Below, in pieces: positions 24,615-35,912 of a DNA stretch of 64,000 nt. A program made the translations under genes and the position numbers. The notes under the pieces are model-generated. The model was given only the letters and a program-made list of their open reading frames with translations, was not told the DNA's origin and did not search any database. Origin of the DNA: Agrostemma githago. Its lineage: Eukaryota > Streptophyta > Magnoliopsida > Caryophyllales > Caryophyllaceae. Positions within the stretch are counted from its first letter, which is position 1. Every line of letters starts with the position of its first letter. Location of the stretch: NCBI GenBank assembly GCA_958450325.1, contig OY288239.1, positions 43,358,311 through 43,422,310 on the forward strand, read 5' to 3'.

Positions 24615-25856
24615 GCTATTCTAACCTACTTAACGTCAGGGGAATATCCTCCGGGAGCTGAAAACCGGGCCAAGAAAGCTCTACGAAGATGGGCAACTCA
24701 GTTCATCCGCACAGACGATGGACAGTTATATAAGAAGACAGCACAGGGGGCTTTACTCCTATGCATTGACAAAACTCGAGCCAAAAGAGTCATGGCCGAG
24801 GTACATGATGGTGAAAACGGTCCGCATATGAAAGCCCATATGTTGGCCCGGAAAATCACGAGACTCGGTTATTACTGGAATAGCATGGAAACTGACTGTC
24901 AGTTATATGTCAAACACTGTCATAACTGTCAGATTTTCGCCAATGTTCAGCATATGCCTTCATCCCTATTATATACAATGACATCACCATGGCCATTCTC
25001 AACATGGGGAATTGATATAATTGGGAAAGTAAACCCCTCCGGGACGGGAGGTCATTGCTTCATCCTAGTGGCTATTGACTATTTCACTAAATGGGTCGAA
25101 GCCGAGTCATACCGAATCTTGAATGCCAAACACGTGGCTAAGTTCATCCAAAACAAGATTATATGTCGATACGGGATTCCGCACGAGTTCATCAGCGATC
25201 ACGGGACCCATTTCCAAGCTGAAACTGCCACTTTGGTGGAAAAGTACAAGATCCAAAGGCATACATCGTCGCCTTACCGTCCCCAAACAAATGGAGCGGT
25301 GGAGGCAGCCAATAAAACAATTGTCACCATACTTAAAAAGATGGCCGAGAATTACCGGGACTGGCCTGACAAGATACCCTTTGCCTTATGGGGATATCGG
25401 ACATCAATTCGTACTGCAACCAGAGCAACTCCATACTATCTGACATATGGAATGGAAGCAGTCCAGCTAGTCGAGCTAGAAGTACCATCTCTTAGGATTC
25501 TGCTCGAGAGCCAGGTACCTGAAGCAGATTGGGTCCAAGCCCGATATGACTCACTAGTCCTCTTAGACGAACGGCGATCTCGGGCTCTGAATAATATTCA
25601 GATATATCAGAAAAAGATCCAACGGGCTTTTAACAAAAGGGTTAGGCCCAGGAATATCAAAGAGGGCGATCTAGTCCTAAAATCTGTTCGAGCTTTACTA
25701 CCGGTTGACCCAAGGGGAAAATTCAAACCCAATTGGGCTGGGCCATATTTAGTGAAGAAAATTATTTCGGGAGGAGTAGTAATGCTAACGGACTTGGACG
25801 GAAACGAGTTCGTCAACCCAACAAACTTGGACCAACTGAAGCGTTACTACCCATGA
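24615..25856 (+). pseudogene. Ogre-like integrase
   Basis: This is integrase, in frame with the preceding segment. The zinc-binding HHCC region includes H(x)n-KHCHNC, preceded by ARKITRLGYYWNSMETDC. The core has GIDIIG (first Asp), ISDHGTHF (second Asp; His replaces the usual Asn) and NGAVEAANK (Glu), so the D,D-35-E triad is present. The C-terminal part includes GDLVLKSV and a GPY-like stretch NWAGPYLVKKI. It stays open to TGA at 25854-25856. A first in-frame Met would be at 24792, but that is inside the integrase zinc domain, so it is not a true start; the polyprotein was read through from gag. Confidence 0.9.
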
Positions 25857-26221
25857 ACCCTATCTCAATGTCATTTGCAAAATTTGTAAAATTTTTCTTT
25901 TTATGAATTTTCAAAAAAATTTAAGCAAGTCAATAAGTTAGGATTATTTATCCTACCGTTGCACATCTCGAATTAATAATCTTGATGTATTTCGAAAAAT
26001 TGCAAAAATACTTCTGAACTACGGAAGGTTTGATTCCATTAATTTTGGATACGTAGGCAACCCCTCAAAAGGGTACAACCACTGCAATAACGAAAAGACG
26101 GGAACGGTATTCACTAATATGTCTTTTTATTATTTAAGAAAAACTGATAAACTCGGGAATTTCAAAAAAATACATCACAAAAAACAACAAAATCACACCA
26201 CAAAAATAGTAATAATACTTA
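25857..26221. other. Spacer after Ogre-like pol
   Basis: About 365 bases of AT-rich sequence lie between the integrase stop and the Cassandra insertion. I see no ORF or known motif in it. Confidence 0.6.
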
Positions 26222-26528
26222 TGTAACACCCCGGCCCAATCCTAGGACCGGAAATGTTAACCGCGGTAGCTCGCCAAGCTTTGTACCGGTCCCACAGACC
26301 AACACGAGTCCTTTCCAGCGCATTTTGTCCTCACTCATGTGCATCCTGGAAACCTTCCCAGGAGGTCACCCATCCTAAGATTGCTCCCAGCCAAGCACGC
26401 TTAACTGCGGAGTTCTTTTGCATGGATGACCAGAAAAGAAAGTGCACTTTGTTGATATGAGTAGTACTTCAAATCCCTTTAAGCAAAGCTCATAAATAGG
26501 ACATCTTCAATCAATGTGGGGTGTTTCA
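26222..26528 (-). repeat. Cassandra 3' LTR (left copy)
   Basis: It is 307 bp and identical to the right copy except at about two sites (CCTTCCC versus CCGTCCC; GTGGGG versus GTGGGA near the end). The minus-strand PPT AAGTGGGAGTGAT precedes it at 26529-26541. Confidence 0.93.
26355..26416 (-). ncRNA. 5S rRNA-like Pol III promoter block in the left Cassandra LTR
   Basis: On the minus strand it reads AGAACTCCGCAGTTAAGCG, then TGCTTGG, and ends GGATGGGTGACCTCCTGGGA. These are the box A, intermediate and box C stretches of the plant 5S rRNA gene. It is a 5S-derived segment inside an LTR, not a 5S rRNA gene: the 5' part of 5S is absent. Confidence 0.88.
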
Positions 26529-26631
26529 ATCACTCCCACTTGAAGAACGCAACGTCCTCGTTGCGCCTGGCAGCATAACCGCTGACCCAGAATCCACCCC
26601 CGCTAGGTGCCAAATGCACGGTCGCAGGGTT

Positions 26632-26643
26632 GCTCTAATACCA
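26632..26643 (-). other. Cassandra primer binding site (tRNA-Met type)
   Basis: TGGTATTAGAGC lies two bases inside the 5' LTR. It is one mismatch from TGGTATCAGAGC, the complement of the initiator tRNA-Met 3' end. Confidence 0.88.
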
Positions 26644-26645
26644 TT

Positions 26646-26952
26646 TGTAACACCCCGGCCCAATCCTAGGACCGGAAATGTTAACCGCGGTAGCTCGCCA
26701 AGCTTTGTACCGGTCCCACAGACCAACACGAGTCCTTTCCAGCGCATTTTGTCCTCACTCATGTGCATCCTGGAAACCGTCCCAGGAGGTCACCCATCCT
26801 AAGATTGCTCCCAGCCAAGCACGCTTAACTGCGGAGTTCTTTTGCATGGATGACCAGAAAAGAAAGTGCACTTTGTTGATATGAGTAGTACTTCAAATCC
26901 CTTTAAGCAAAGCTCATAAATAGGACATCTTCAATCAATGTGGGATGTTTCA
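26646..26952 (-). repeat. Cassandra 5' LTR (right copy)
   Basis: It is 307 bp and lies next to the primer binding site at 26632-26643, so it is the 5' LTR on the minus strand. It contains one 5S-like block. Confidence 0.93.
26780..26840 (-). ncRNA. 5S rRNA-like Pol III promoter block in the right Cassandra LTR
   Basis: This is the same 5S-derived block as at 26355-26416, in the 5' LTR, where it could drive Pol III transcription of the element on the minus strand. Confidence 0.88.
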
Positions 26953-26975
26953 ACTTAAATAATAAATTTAGGAGA

Positions 26976-28688
26976 CTACTCGTACATTTCTCCTTTCCCC
27001 TTATCTTTCGGGTCACGTGGAGCCCGAGGCCGACGGGGCGGGGGTGAACGTTCCCTGATCACAAGAGAACTTCTTTTGCTCGAACCCGCTTCTTCGATTT
27101 TGGGTCTTCCACCACTTGCACCGGTCCAAGCCGAGCCCTGACGGGCTCGGAAAGTCTGTCTCGAGGACCAAGTCGGTCCTTAACCGCCAGCTTTGGCCCT
27201 AGTCTCCTTTCTAATTCGGGCTCACTTTCCCCCTTGCACCCTTAGTACTGGACCCTTCAGTCTGAGACCTAGATCTCCCTTTCTGACCTGCCGGAGTAGT
27301 GTCTTCGCCAAAGAAGCTTCTATTATCTTTAGCATGTTCCCGGCGTAACAGGTCAAAGGCCTCGTCAGTTTTCAAGGCAGCTCGGGTTTTAGCTGAATCA
27401 ACTCATGTCCATCTTATATAAGAGTCAGTTACCCAGATCGAATGAGGATTTCTAGGAACGGGCCAAGTAGCTCGTGTACACCACCTTTGCATCCAGGTGT
27501 CACACATTACATCCGTCAACTGAGTAGATTCACTCACGACTGCCTCGATCTCTGGGATTCTTTGCGCCCGACCATATTGCCTAAGTATGCGATCGGGAAA
27601 GAGGTGAATTGTCTGTCTAAAAGATAGGATTACCTGATATCTAGCCCTATCTCGAGACTCCAAACCGGTCCAAACATAAATCGGCCACCATGGGACAGTC
27701 CAGCGGATCAGTAGGCCTCCATGGAAGGATAGCACCTCATCCCTGTATTTTTGGGTGTTGAAGCGAGAAAAGGCAATACTTCGTCTCCTCATCATTACTT
27801 GCCTGGGTTGATACTGGCTCACGTCTAGGGGAGGATCCAAGATCGAAAGCCTCTCGAACAGCCACAGCTGAAAAACCCGCAAAAATCGAAAACGCGAAAA
27901 ATTGTCAAAATCACGTTAAAAAAGAAAAAAAAACGACGTGAAAAGGGCGAAAACCGAGAAGACCGCAGAAACCGGAAAAATCGAAAAAAAAACCGCAGAA
28001 CCGGAAAATTGGAAAAACCGGAAAAAAGTCAAAAAAAGCGGTATACCTATAAAAGACGGGTACTCCCAGTCAGCCGGACTGACGGATCCCTTTTACGATT
28101 ATCCAAACCCTGGATAATCTCTCCTGTAATCAACCAAGCCGGGCTGTGCTCCGTTTCCTTTAAATCAGCCACAGTGAAAAGTCTAACATGGCCCATGCAA
28201 GATAATAAATCCATATGGCCTTCGAAGGCGTAGACATGGAGCATACAAAAGGTAAAGGCCCTACGGCTGTGGACCGGCCTGACCCGGACGTCATCTGGGT
28301 TCATAAATTTTTCAGCTAGATCAATCAAGGAAACGGTATCTCCTTCTAGCATACGGGATACCTCCATATGGGAAAGCCCTAAAAATTCCCGTAACTTCTT
28401 CCTTGGGTCAGAAATCGAAAAACGAATAGCAGGGCGAAGTATGGGATTCCATCCTCCTGCAGCAGCAATTTCCTCAGGGATAAGGCAGATTTCTCCTCGA
28501 GGAAAACCAAATACATGATAAGTATCGTCCCAGTAGGACAGGCAAGCATCCAAGAAGTGACGATCTACTTGCATCTGGCGGATCACGAACAATTGGGTAA
28601 CGCCATTCTGATTTAGGATGGCCCTATCGGCATCTCTGAAATATTTGAACCATTCATGCAGCATTCCAACTAATCGGTCGATTTCCAT
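26976..28688 (-). pseudogene. Antisense plant-mobile-domain-like gene (two exons) between Ogre-like pol and 3' LTR
   Basis: Exon 1 runs from the ATG at 28688 to 28047, about 213 codons. It resembles the aminotransferase-like plant mobile domain (PMD): LVGMLHEWFKYFRDADRAIL, then HVFGFPRGEICLIPEEIAA and GGWNP. Exon 2 begins at 27867 with LWLFERLSILDPP, a typical PMD segment, and runs through VSFHGG-like and WTVPWWPIYVW stretches. It ends in a basic tail (RRPRAPRDPKDKGKGEMYE) with TAG at 26976-26978. Breaks: TAG at 28047-28049 where LLQ-LW is expected (CAG to TAG), TGA at 27403-27405 (TGG to TGA), and a frameshift plus a TAA near 27180-27230. Antisense extra ORFs in this position are known in Tat-lineage elements. 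The role is unknown. The PMD assignment is by motif only. Confidence 0.72.
27868..28046 (-). other. Putative intron of the antisense PMD-like gene (179 bp)
   Basis: The donor is AG/GTATAC at 28046 and the acceptor is TTTTTCAG at 27868 on the minus strand. The interior is T-rich on that strand, with many CGGTTTTT-type repeats. Removing it joins ...RLL(stop or Gln) to LWLFERL in phase, which matches the PMD pattern LLQLW. The boundaries are by consensus only. Confidence 0.7.
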
Positions 28689-28793
28689 AATTGGATTTCT
28701 AAAAGAAAGAATAAATTTCTCAGGGCTTGTTTTTTTCTTTAAGGAAGAGAGGGAATTGTGGGAGTTATGAAAATTTATGAAGCAAGGAGGGGG

Positions 28794-28803
28794 TATTTAT
28801 AGC
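28794..28803 (-). promoter_or_regulatory. TATA box for the antisense PMD-like gene
   Basis: GCTATAAATACCC on the minus strand lies about 105 bases before the ATG at 28688, with an AT-rich leader between. The spacing fits a plant Pol II promoter independent of the LTR. Confidence 0.6.
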
Positions 28804-29342
28804 ATAAAACCAAATTCTCCTCCTCACCTTAGGATTCCCAAATCCTAGAGTATTTAGCATACATTCCTTATCCAGAGATTTAGCTAAGTCATCTCGAGCA
28901 TTCCTATTTCTTTTCAGAGTCAAAAATTCTCTAATTTTCAAAGACTCCTATAAACTCAAAAATTCAAACCTTTTCTCAAAATTTTTATTTCCCAGTGCGA
29001 GTCATTTTTCCTACAAATGTTACATGCAAAACTTTGCTACTTTGCATAAATATGTACAGGACGACTCAAACAGGACCGTGCAATTCATATAACTCCCCAA
29101 CGGCATTTAGCAAGGTGAGCCCATATATATAGGCCCATTTTAAGTCTTATACGACGAGTTCGATCCCCCACGGAGTTATCATCAGCTCAGGTACATTTCT
29201 AGTCTGTGGCCGGCGGGCCCTTTACGCAGGTCTAATGGACTTTAAACGACCCGATCGGAAATCTGCCAGGTCTTAATCTTTGATTGGCCTGGTAGCTACT
29301 CTGACTTTCGCCCTGTCCAAGACCCAGTCAGAGTGGGGGCTC
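28804..29342. other. Spacer with polypurine tract before the Ogre-like 3' LTR
   Basis: No ORF is visible. It ends with CAGTCAGAGTGGGGGCTC (29325-29342), the polypurine tract directly before the LTR start TGTAGACACC. Confidence 0.7.
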
Positions 29343-30124
29343 TGTAGACACCCACATTTTGCTGCCAGGTGTCTATAGCAGTTTCCGACAAACACCCGAT
29401 GATGATCGAACGCAAACGTGTTTTAACGTACTCAGAAATGGGCTCGAAATCATGGATATTTAGCTTGGGCTTTTTAAGGAGTACAAATCTCAAAAAACCA
29501 ACCTCAAATTCAGGCCCAGTGGGTCGTTTCGAGTCAAATAACACTAATTTGGGTCAAATCCGACACCAGGGGTAAAACCGTCTTTTAGCGACCGAGTCAA
29601 AACCCGGTCAAAGATATTTCTCGAGACTCGTGAGTCAACCGTGACATCTCACACGGTTGGTTCGAACTCAAACTCTACAAAAAATCAGCTACACAAATAT
29701 TAAACAATTCCGTTTAAGGTAGAATTAGATCTCAAGTAGGAATCCTATCCGAAAACCGAATCGAGTATTCAACCAAACGTAGGATACTCGGCCGAGTGGC
29801 ATGATTTCGGCCGAGCTCCCCTTCCCGAACCGGGATTCCCTTTCTTCTTTGCCAAGTAACGGAATTCTCGTTCCCCACAAACTCTTACATTTCCTATCCC
29901 GGTTGGTATTTCTTGTCATGCAAGCAAGGCTACCTCTACCCCTATAAATAGGACCCTTTGCACACAACACAAAACAACTTGAACTTTGATACACGAACTT
30001 TCCGATACAACTTTTTCCCGATATACATTATTCACACACACATGTAGGTTGAGGGTGTACCAAAACTCGATCTCTATTTCTTCTCTTCTTCTCCTTCTCG
30101 TCCGTTTTTTTTTACTATGGGTCA
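29343..30124 (+). repeat. 3' LTR of the Ogre-like element (about 782 bp)
   Basis: It starts TGTAGACACCCAC after the polypurine tract and probably ends GGGTCA at 30124, where a different repeat begins. A TATA box (CTATAAATA) is at 29942-29950, followed by an R-region-like CACAACACAAAAC stretch. The right end is inferred from where similarity between 30125-31854 and 40742-42474 starts. Confidence 0.75.
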
Positions 30125-31854
30125 CGTGATAGTTTATTATGACTAAATTCAACTCGACTAAATTATCACTTGTTTGATTTATATATTTATCACCTTTACA
30201 TTTCTGTTTAGATGAAAAATGAGAAAATGAATAAAAGAACTTAAAATGATAAAATTTACTTATATCATTTTCATTGTATTTTATATGTATGTTTAATTCT
30301 ATTTGTTTTGTATGTTTATTCTATGTACTTTATATTTTGTATGTATTTTATATAATTGTAATTTCGGTCATATTTAAGTTTCTTTAGTATTTTTACATTC
30401 GTTTATGTATTATAAAAATAGAGTAAATTAGTAACCTACAAAATATTTTATTTTAATAATACTTTACTTATTATTTTTATATAAATAGAAATTTATAAAA
30501 TTCATTTTCTAAAATAAAGGGATTTATTTTATTCCAAAAATTTTACACGACATTCAATAAATATTTTTAAAATGATTCTACGTCAAATTTTGTAAATCGT
30601 TCAATATGATTTAAATTATATTTTTCAGAAACTATAAATTTTAAAATAATATTTAATTATTATTATACCTTAAATTTTATTTTTATATATAAAATTTCAT
30701 TTAAAAGACTTTACTATTTTAAAAATATTACTATATTTGGGATATAATATTTCGGGTGACACTTGAGGATTAAAGTATAACGTTGTCACACTGAAAGTAA
30801 GTATTTGAGGATTTGACTGTTTCAAATGAGTCCGACCAATTATTAAAAGGTCACCAAATAAAGTACTATTTATTCACGGGCGACTTTTATATAAAGTTTA
30901 CGATGCGAGTCTGGGACGAATAGCTTGTGTTGGATTCTACCATGCGTGGTGTTTCGACTGCACTTGTAATGAAAAGCAGACTCGGAGGCTGCAGTCCGAG
31001 AGTCGACCTAGTGTTTAAGGTAGTCGTCCTACGACAGTGAGTTCTGCGGTTCAAGAGTCTGCGTAGGGTATGTGGCGCACATATAGACAAGTACTTGATC
31101 AGTATTACCACCTAGGTAGTGAGGGCAGAACAGGATTCTGAAAACTGCGGGTTCCCTCTTGGTGATGCAGAGAATGTAATCATCAGCTTTCATTTCAGCC
31201 CAGAGCCCCGTTTGAATAAACATATAATATAATAGAAGTTCGGGCCCAATTGAGCCTTGTGGGTGAGATGTAAACCTCATAAGATCGGTTCGGTCTACGA
31301 GTCGGTACTACGGTTACTTCTATTGGTGAGATGCAAGCCAATATGGAGTAGCGGTGTTACTAGGAGCCACGACTCGTGTTTTTGTTCTCTGTTTACTTGA
31401 AAAATGATTTTTAAAAATCAAATGGCTGCCAATGTCCCATCTTTTAAACTTATCGTTTTCATCACCTCACATGTTGATTAATGGAAGTAAAGAAAACTAT
31501 ATGTTACATGATATCCTTTAATATTTTTATAAGCATATTATTTGTTATTCACATGATTATCTTATGTATATGAGGTGATATTAGTTGAACTGTTTGGTTG
31601 TTGTCCCGCTCAGTAGTCTCTCTACTCTATATATTTGTGCAGGTCTAAGACGTTGGGGAATCAAGCGAGAGAGATTTAATAATATGTTTAGTTTAAAAAT
31701 GAAATTTATATTCTGTACTAAGTGAATCAAGACTATGTAATTAATAGTCGTTTGTTGTAAGGATCCGTAGCGATCCGGATTTATTTACACTCTGATATAA
31801 TTTTAATTAAATGACTTAGATAACTTTCCGCATTATCTATTATTTTAAGTCATC
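30125..31854 (+). repeat. 5' LTR remnant of the long-LTR element
   Basis: It is nearly identical to 40742-42474, with a few tens of differences over 1.73 kb by eye. It lacks the first half of the LTR (replaced by the Ogre-like LTR) and the last 20 or so bases including TTGTTACA. A 74-codon minus ORF occurs in both copies but only because the LTRs are duplicates. Confidence 0.9.
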
Positions 31855-34240
31855 TTAGACTTGGACGTCAGCATTGTGATGCACCAATAAATGAGGACAT
31901 CTTCTGAATAAACTATAGGAGCCAAGTCAAACTGAATCACGTTGAAGAATCGAGTCAATTTATCTTGTCAAGATGGAGCACACATGAAGATCAAGTACGT
32001 GCTGACGCGTGTAGTGTATTATTCCTCAAGTCCTAGCTATGTGTCGACTTATATCTAATCGAGACTCTAGTGACCTATATACCTACCTACCTCGTATATT
32101 GGAGATCACGTGTTTACTTAACCTGTATCATTTCGAGAACGAACCCTTTTCTCTATATTAATTTCTCAAATAAATATCTTTGACCATATCTTCAAATTTT
32201 GTTCATCCTATTATTACTTCATTTTTTTCTTAACTAGTTAACCTGAATTTCACCTTCAGCTTTAACCTTAAACCTTTAAATTATGACCCATTTACTTAAA
32301 CCAAGTTATTTCATATTTTCACTTTTTGTGATTGAATATCATTCTCGTTCATTCACCAAGTTAAGACCTTTCTTGAATTGATCATCATGATAATCCTTTG
32401 TTCCTATCATCATGGTGACATTTTTAGCCTTACTTCATATTATAAATTTTAAAAAGACTCAATTCAACCTTCAACCCTGACCAATTTGTCTTGAATTATG
32501 TTTTACTTTCAATCAACCTATTGATCTATTGTATATTCTTTGAACCAACCTATCACAATTTTATTCAGTTATTTGAGTAATTTAAACCTCATACAATTGA
32601 TTTTCACTTTCACATATACTCTCCAAAACCCAGCTTGATTTTAAAATTTCTTTTTGACAAATACCAACTTCATCTCCTCTTATCATCGAAAGAGAAGATC
32701 TATGATAGAGTGCTATGTCATTTTATTAATAAAATTTTCATAATCATTCACACCCTTTCTAATTCTTATGACTTTCACTTTGTTTATTGGATTCTTATTT
32801 TAACCAACCTTACCTTCATACTTAGTCTTGAACTTTTTGTCATGTATCTCCGGTCGAGTAAACATTAACTAGTCTTACTTACATAGACTATGATAGAAAT
32901 TGTAATTAGAACCACTGACACTATGGTATAGTACTAACACAAGTACGTAGATGACGCACCAAATATGCACGAAGCAAAGAAACAACTTCACAAAATCATG
33001 CATAAGAACAAACTGCAACAAGATGAACCTGTTCGAGTTATTTGCAAAGGATGTCATTAAGAAACTTAAATACAGAAGCATGATCATGGACTATACCAGG
33101 GAGATGACCACCGAGATCGTTATGCTAAGAACGTTACTAACCTAATATTTGTTCTGCCTACCTAAAAGTTTTCCCGACCACAGAACACTTACATAATTGG
33201 GGACTTTGAGTCACATTTTTGGATGTCTTATGTGTTAACCTTGCAGAGCAGTAACCTATCGCGAGACTTTGATCATGGTATTCTAACCTAGGTTTTAACC
33301 ACCATATTATGAGAGGAGAGAGTATACTCTTGAAGTCGAGTGATATAGATCAATATCTTTTTGGGGAGCTAAGTATTTGAGAATGCTAAGAGAACGATCA
33401 TAGATCAAAATTATTTTGAGGTTTACCATTATATACACCGAATGTTATTTTGAGGAATTATATGTTAAACATACCTTGTCGGATCTGGAGAATCCAATTG
33501 ATTGATTGAATGATTTGTAAACAATATTTGGAGAATCCCTAGGAAATATCGTATATACTTTTGGGAGACAATTTTATTGAATAATGGTTGATAGTATTGC
33601 AAACCATAAGTGTCATAATTGTAAAGGACACTTGTGAACCAAGAAATTTTTGATATGAAGTTAAGATTAACCTGTTGTTTGAAGAATAAAACAACATAGA
33701 AACAATTTTGGAATTTTGAGAAATTTAGAAAGCCAACATGAGAAATTGAGGATTAACCTTGTCTTAACCGACAAAAATACTTGAGGATCAACCTTAGAGA
33801 TCAGCCTTGTTGACGAAAAATGTTGATGTCGTCATGTTAATCTTCTTTAATGGATTTTTATGTTACGAGAAACTTGTAATACTTGTATTACCTATAAAAC
33901 AACACCTTTCAATTTTAATGAATATAAACATCATGATATTTTGGAGATAAGACAAACCTAAACCAAATCTCGAGAATGACCCGAGATTGAATAGTGCCAC
34001 TATATGGGAATTTAGAATCTATAGTGGATCAATAATACCTACCATATTAATTTGGAATATACTACCTTTGTAAAACTTTCGCGGAGAGGTCAGATATACG
34101 AGCAAGCCACTTGCGAGCCGAGTCATTTTTGCGAGAGGAACCCTAACACTTCATTTTATTCGTGTAGTGTCTTAAACTTTGTTAATTGCCTAAGTTATGC
34201 CTGAAATTTCGAGGACGAAATTGTTTTAAGGGGGGTAGAT
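31855..34240. other. Interior of the long-LTR element, no coding capacity seen
   Basis: 2.4 kb of AT-rich DNA with only short ORFs (60-85 codons) and none with a retroelement motif. The last 30 bases are the conserved pre-LTR block TTTCGAGGACGAAATTG followed by the polypurine tract at 34228-34239 (AAGGGGGGTAGA). Confidence 0.7.
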
Positions 34241-35481
34241 TGTAATACCCCGTATTTTTCAAATAGAGTTAAAATTTTAAACATTTATTTAAACCAAGTT
34301 TAACGTTTGAAAAATTATTTTCGTGAATGAAATATTTTATTTTCTTTAAATTAAAAATTATTCCGTTATAAAAATATGAGAATTTATTTATCGAATTATT
34401 AAAAATTTTATCTTTCGTTAAATAAAGTTTAAAACTCGAAAATATATTTTTATATTGACCTGTCGTTTTGACATTTTCTTGTCTCGTAAAAATTTAATAA
34501 ATTATCGAATTCTTAAAGTAATAAATTCTTATAAACTATTGTCCTATAAAACTATTTACCGTCTATTTTACTTGCCGTCTTACAAACTCGTTTCTAAAAA
34601 TATATTTTACGATTTCCATTATTTTAATTTCGTAATCTTATATTTCAACTTTTTAAGAAAGAAAGAAAGACGTTTGTATGAGAAACGGACCAAAAATCGG
34701 GAAATTTAAGTACGTCCACTATTACTATACTACTCACCCCTACCCCCTCTCTTTTTCTCCCACGTTATACCCTACTACTACTCCCTCTCTCACTTCCTTA
34801 TACTCCATCTCCCTCACATAATACATCGTCTCCCTCCTTCAACTCCCTCCGTTTCTATACCTCCTTCTCGACATCCATCCTCATGTACTCCCTCCTACCT
34901 TAGTCTCGTCCTTACCATCAACCACCTCCGATCTCCTCTGTTTTTCTCTTCCTCGACCAACTCCGACCTCCGTCCTTCCCTTGCTATTCAATTCGTGCCT
35001 CATCGGAACTGTAGCTCCTCCTCTGTCCATTGTCGTCCATCTTTGAAGGTAGTCCCCTTACCTCCTTAGTTTTCGTATCATTTGTATAATCGATTCCGTG
35101 CTTTGTTTGTTTGTCGTCTCGTCCCTCCTCTGTTGCCATGTTTTCTCCGTGCTCTTCTTGAAGTGTCGCCCCTATTACTGCAGCCGATCTAGCCAAGAAA
35201 CTGACGGAGCTTTGCAATGCTCCGGCAAGTCCGTCCTTTGTTTTCGTTGTCGGCAGTGTAGGCCTAAATCGATAAAGGTCGTTCCTTTATTCTTCTTCTT
35301 CTTACTTCTTGTTGTTCTCGATTCGGGTCTGGAATCGTTTGGGTCGTGTTGTTGTCCTTAGGTTGTGAGTTGTGACTTGCGATGTTGGGGAGCCGCTGTT
35401 GTTAGATGTTAAAATTAGTAGTATTATTATGATTATTATAATATTAATACTACTACTTTGATAATGGCTACTCATGCTGGT

Positions 35482-35912
35482 CACTAGTAGAAAACTATCC
35501 TTTGGAACCGGTTGTAAACTACCCTTTGGAACCTTTTTTCATAGGTTCTACTGCCACAGATTCCTTTGGTCCGAAGCTTTGGAACCGGTTGTAGGAAGGT
35601 TCCAAAAGTCAACTTTGGAACCGGTTGTTAGAAAAACTGGTTCCAAAGGGTATAGCATTGGAACCTCTTGTAATCACAACCGGTTCCATAGGTATACCAT
35701 TGAAACCTATTGTATTTCACAACTGGTTCCAAAGGTGTACTATTTGGAACCTATTGTAATTCACAACCGGTTCCATAAGTATACCATTGGAACCAATTGT
35801 AATTCACAACCGGTTCCAAAGGTGTCTCATTGGAACCTGCTATAACTCAGAACCGGTTCCAAAGGGTATACCATTGGAACCTGCCCTAATTCACAACCGG
35901 TTCCAAAAGTGT
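35482..35912. repeat. Left subterminal repeat array of the CACTA element
   Basis: About a dozen copies of a motif of the type TTGGAACCGGTTGT or ACAACCGGTTCCAAAGG occur in alternating orientation. The palindromic core is AACCGGTT. Such arrays are the usual transposase-binding regions of CACTA elements. Confidence 0.88.

Larger units (their letters stand above)
26222..26952 (-). mobile_element. Cassandra TRIM retrotransposon carrying 5S rRNA-like sequence, complete
   Basis: Two 307-bp direct repeats (26222-26528 and 26646-26952) flank a 117-bp interior. On the minus strand each starts TGAAACA and ends GGGGTGTTACA. A 5-bp target duplication ACTTA is at 26217-26221 and 26953-26957. The primer site TGGTATTAGAGC (tRNA-Met type) is at 26632-26643. 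Each LTR carries a minus-strand block matching the 5S rRNA gene promoter region. These are the defining features of Cassandra. It encodes no protein. By eye the LTRs differ at only two positions, so the insertion is recent relative to the decayed Ogre-like host element. Confidence 0.95.
19478..30124 (+). mobile_element. Ogre-like (Ty3/gypsy, Tat lineage) retrotransposon, 5' LTR missing
   Basis: Order: gag, protease, RT, classical RNase H, a second (archaeal-type) RNase H, integrase, then an antisense gene and a 3' LTR at 29343. The dual RNase H and the order are Tat hallmarks. The protease region (LIDDGSAVNVLP and FNLLLGRPWIH) and RT (YKDMPGID, VKQKLRRMRPE, VYVDDMIVKS) resemble Ogre. It is dead: two TGG-to-TGA stops, one CAG-to-TAG stop, frameshifts and a 19-bp duplication. 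A Cassandra TRIM is inserted downstream of pol. No matching 5' LTR is found upstream of 19478, so the left end was lost by deletion or by the neighbouring element. Confidence 0.85.

Noticed and set aside
26355..26840. 5S rRNA genes
   Set aside because: Only the internal-promoter and 3' half is present, twice, inside TRIM LTRs; there is no full 120-bp 5S unit.
26254..26884. Two identical 68-codon ORFs (26254 and 26678)
   Set aside because: They are the same antisense reading of the duplicated Cassandra LTR, which is non-coding and overlaps the 5S-derived block.
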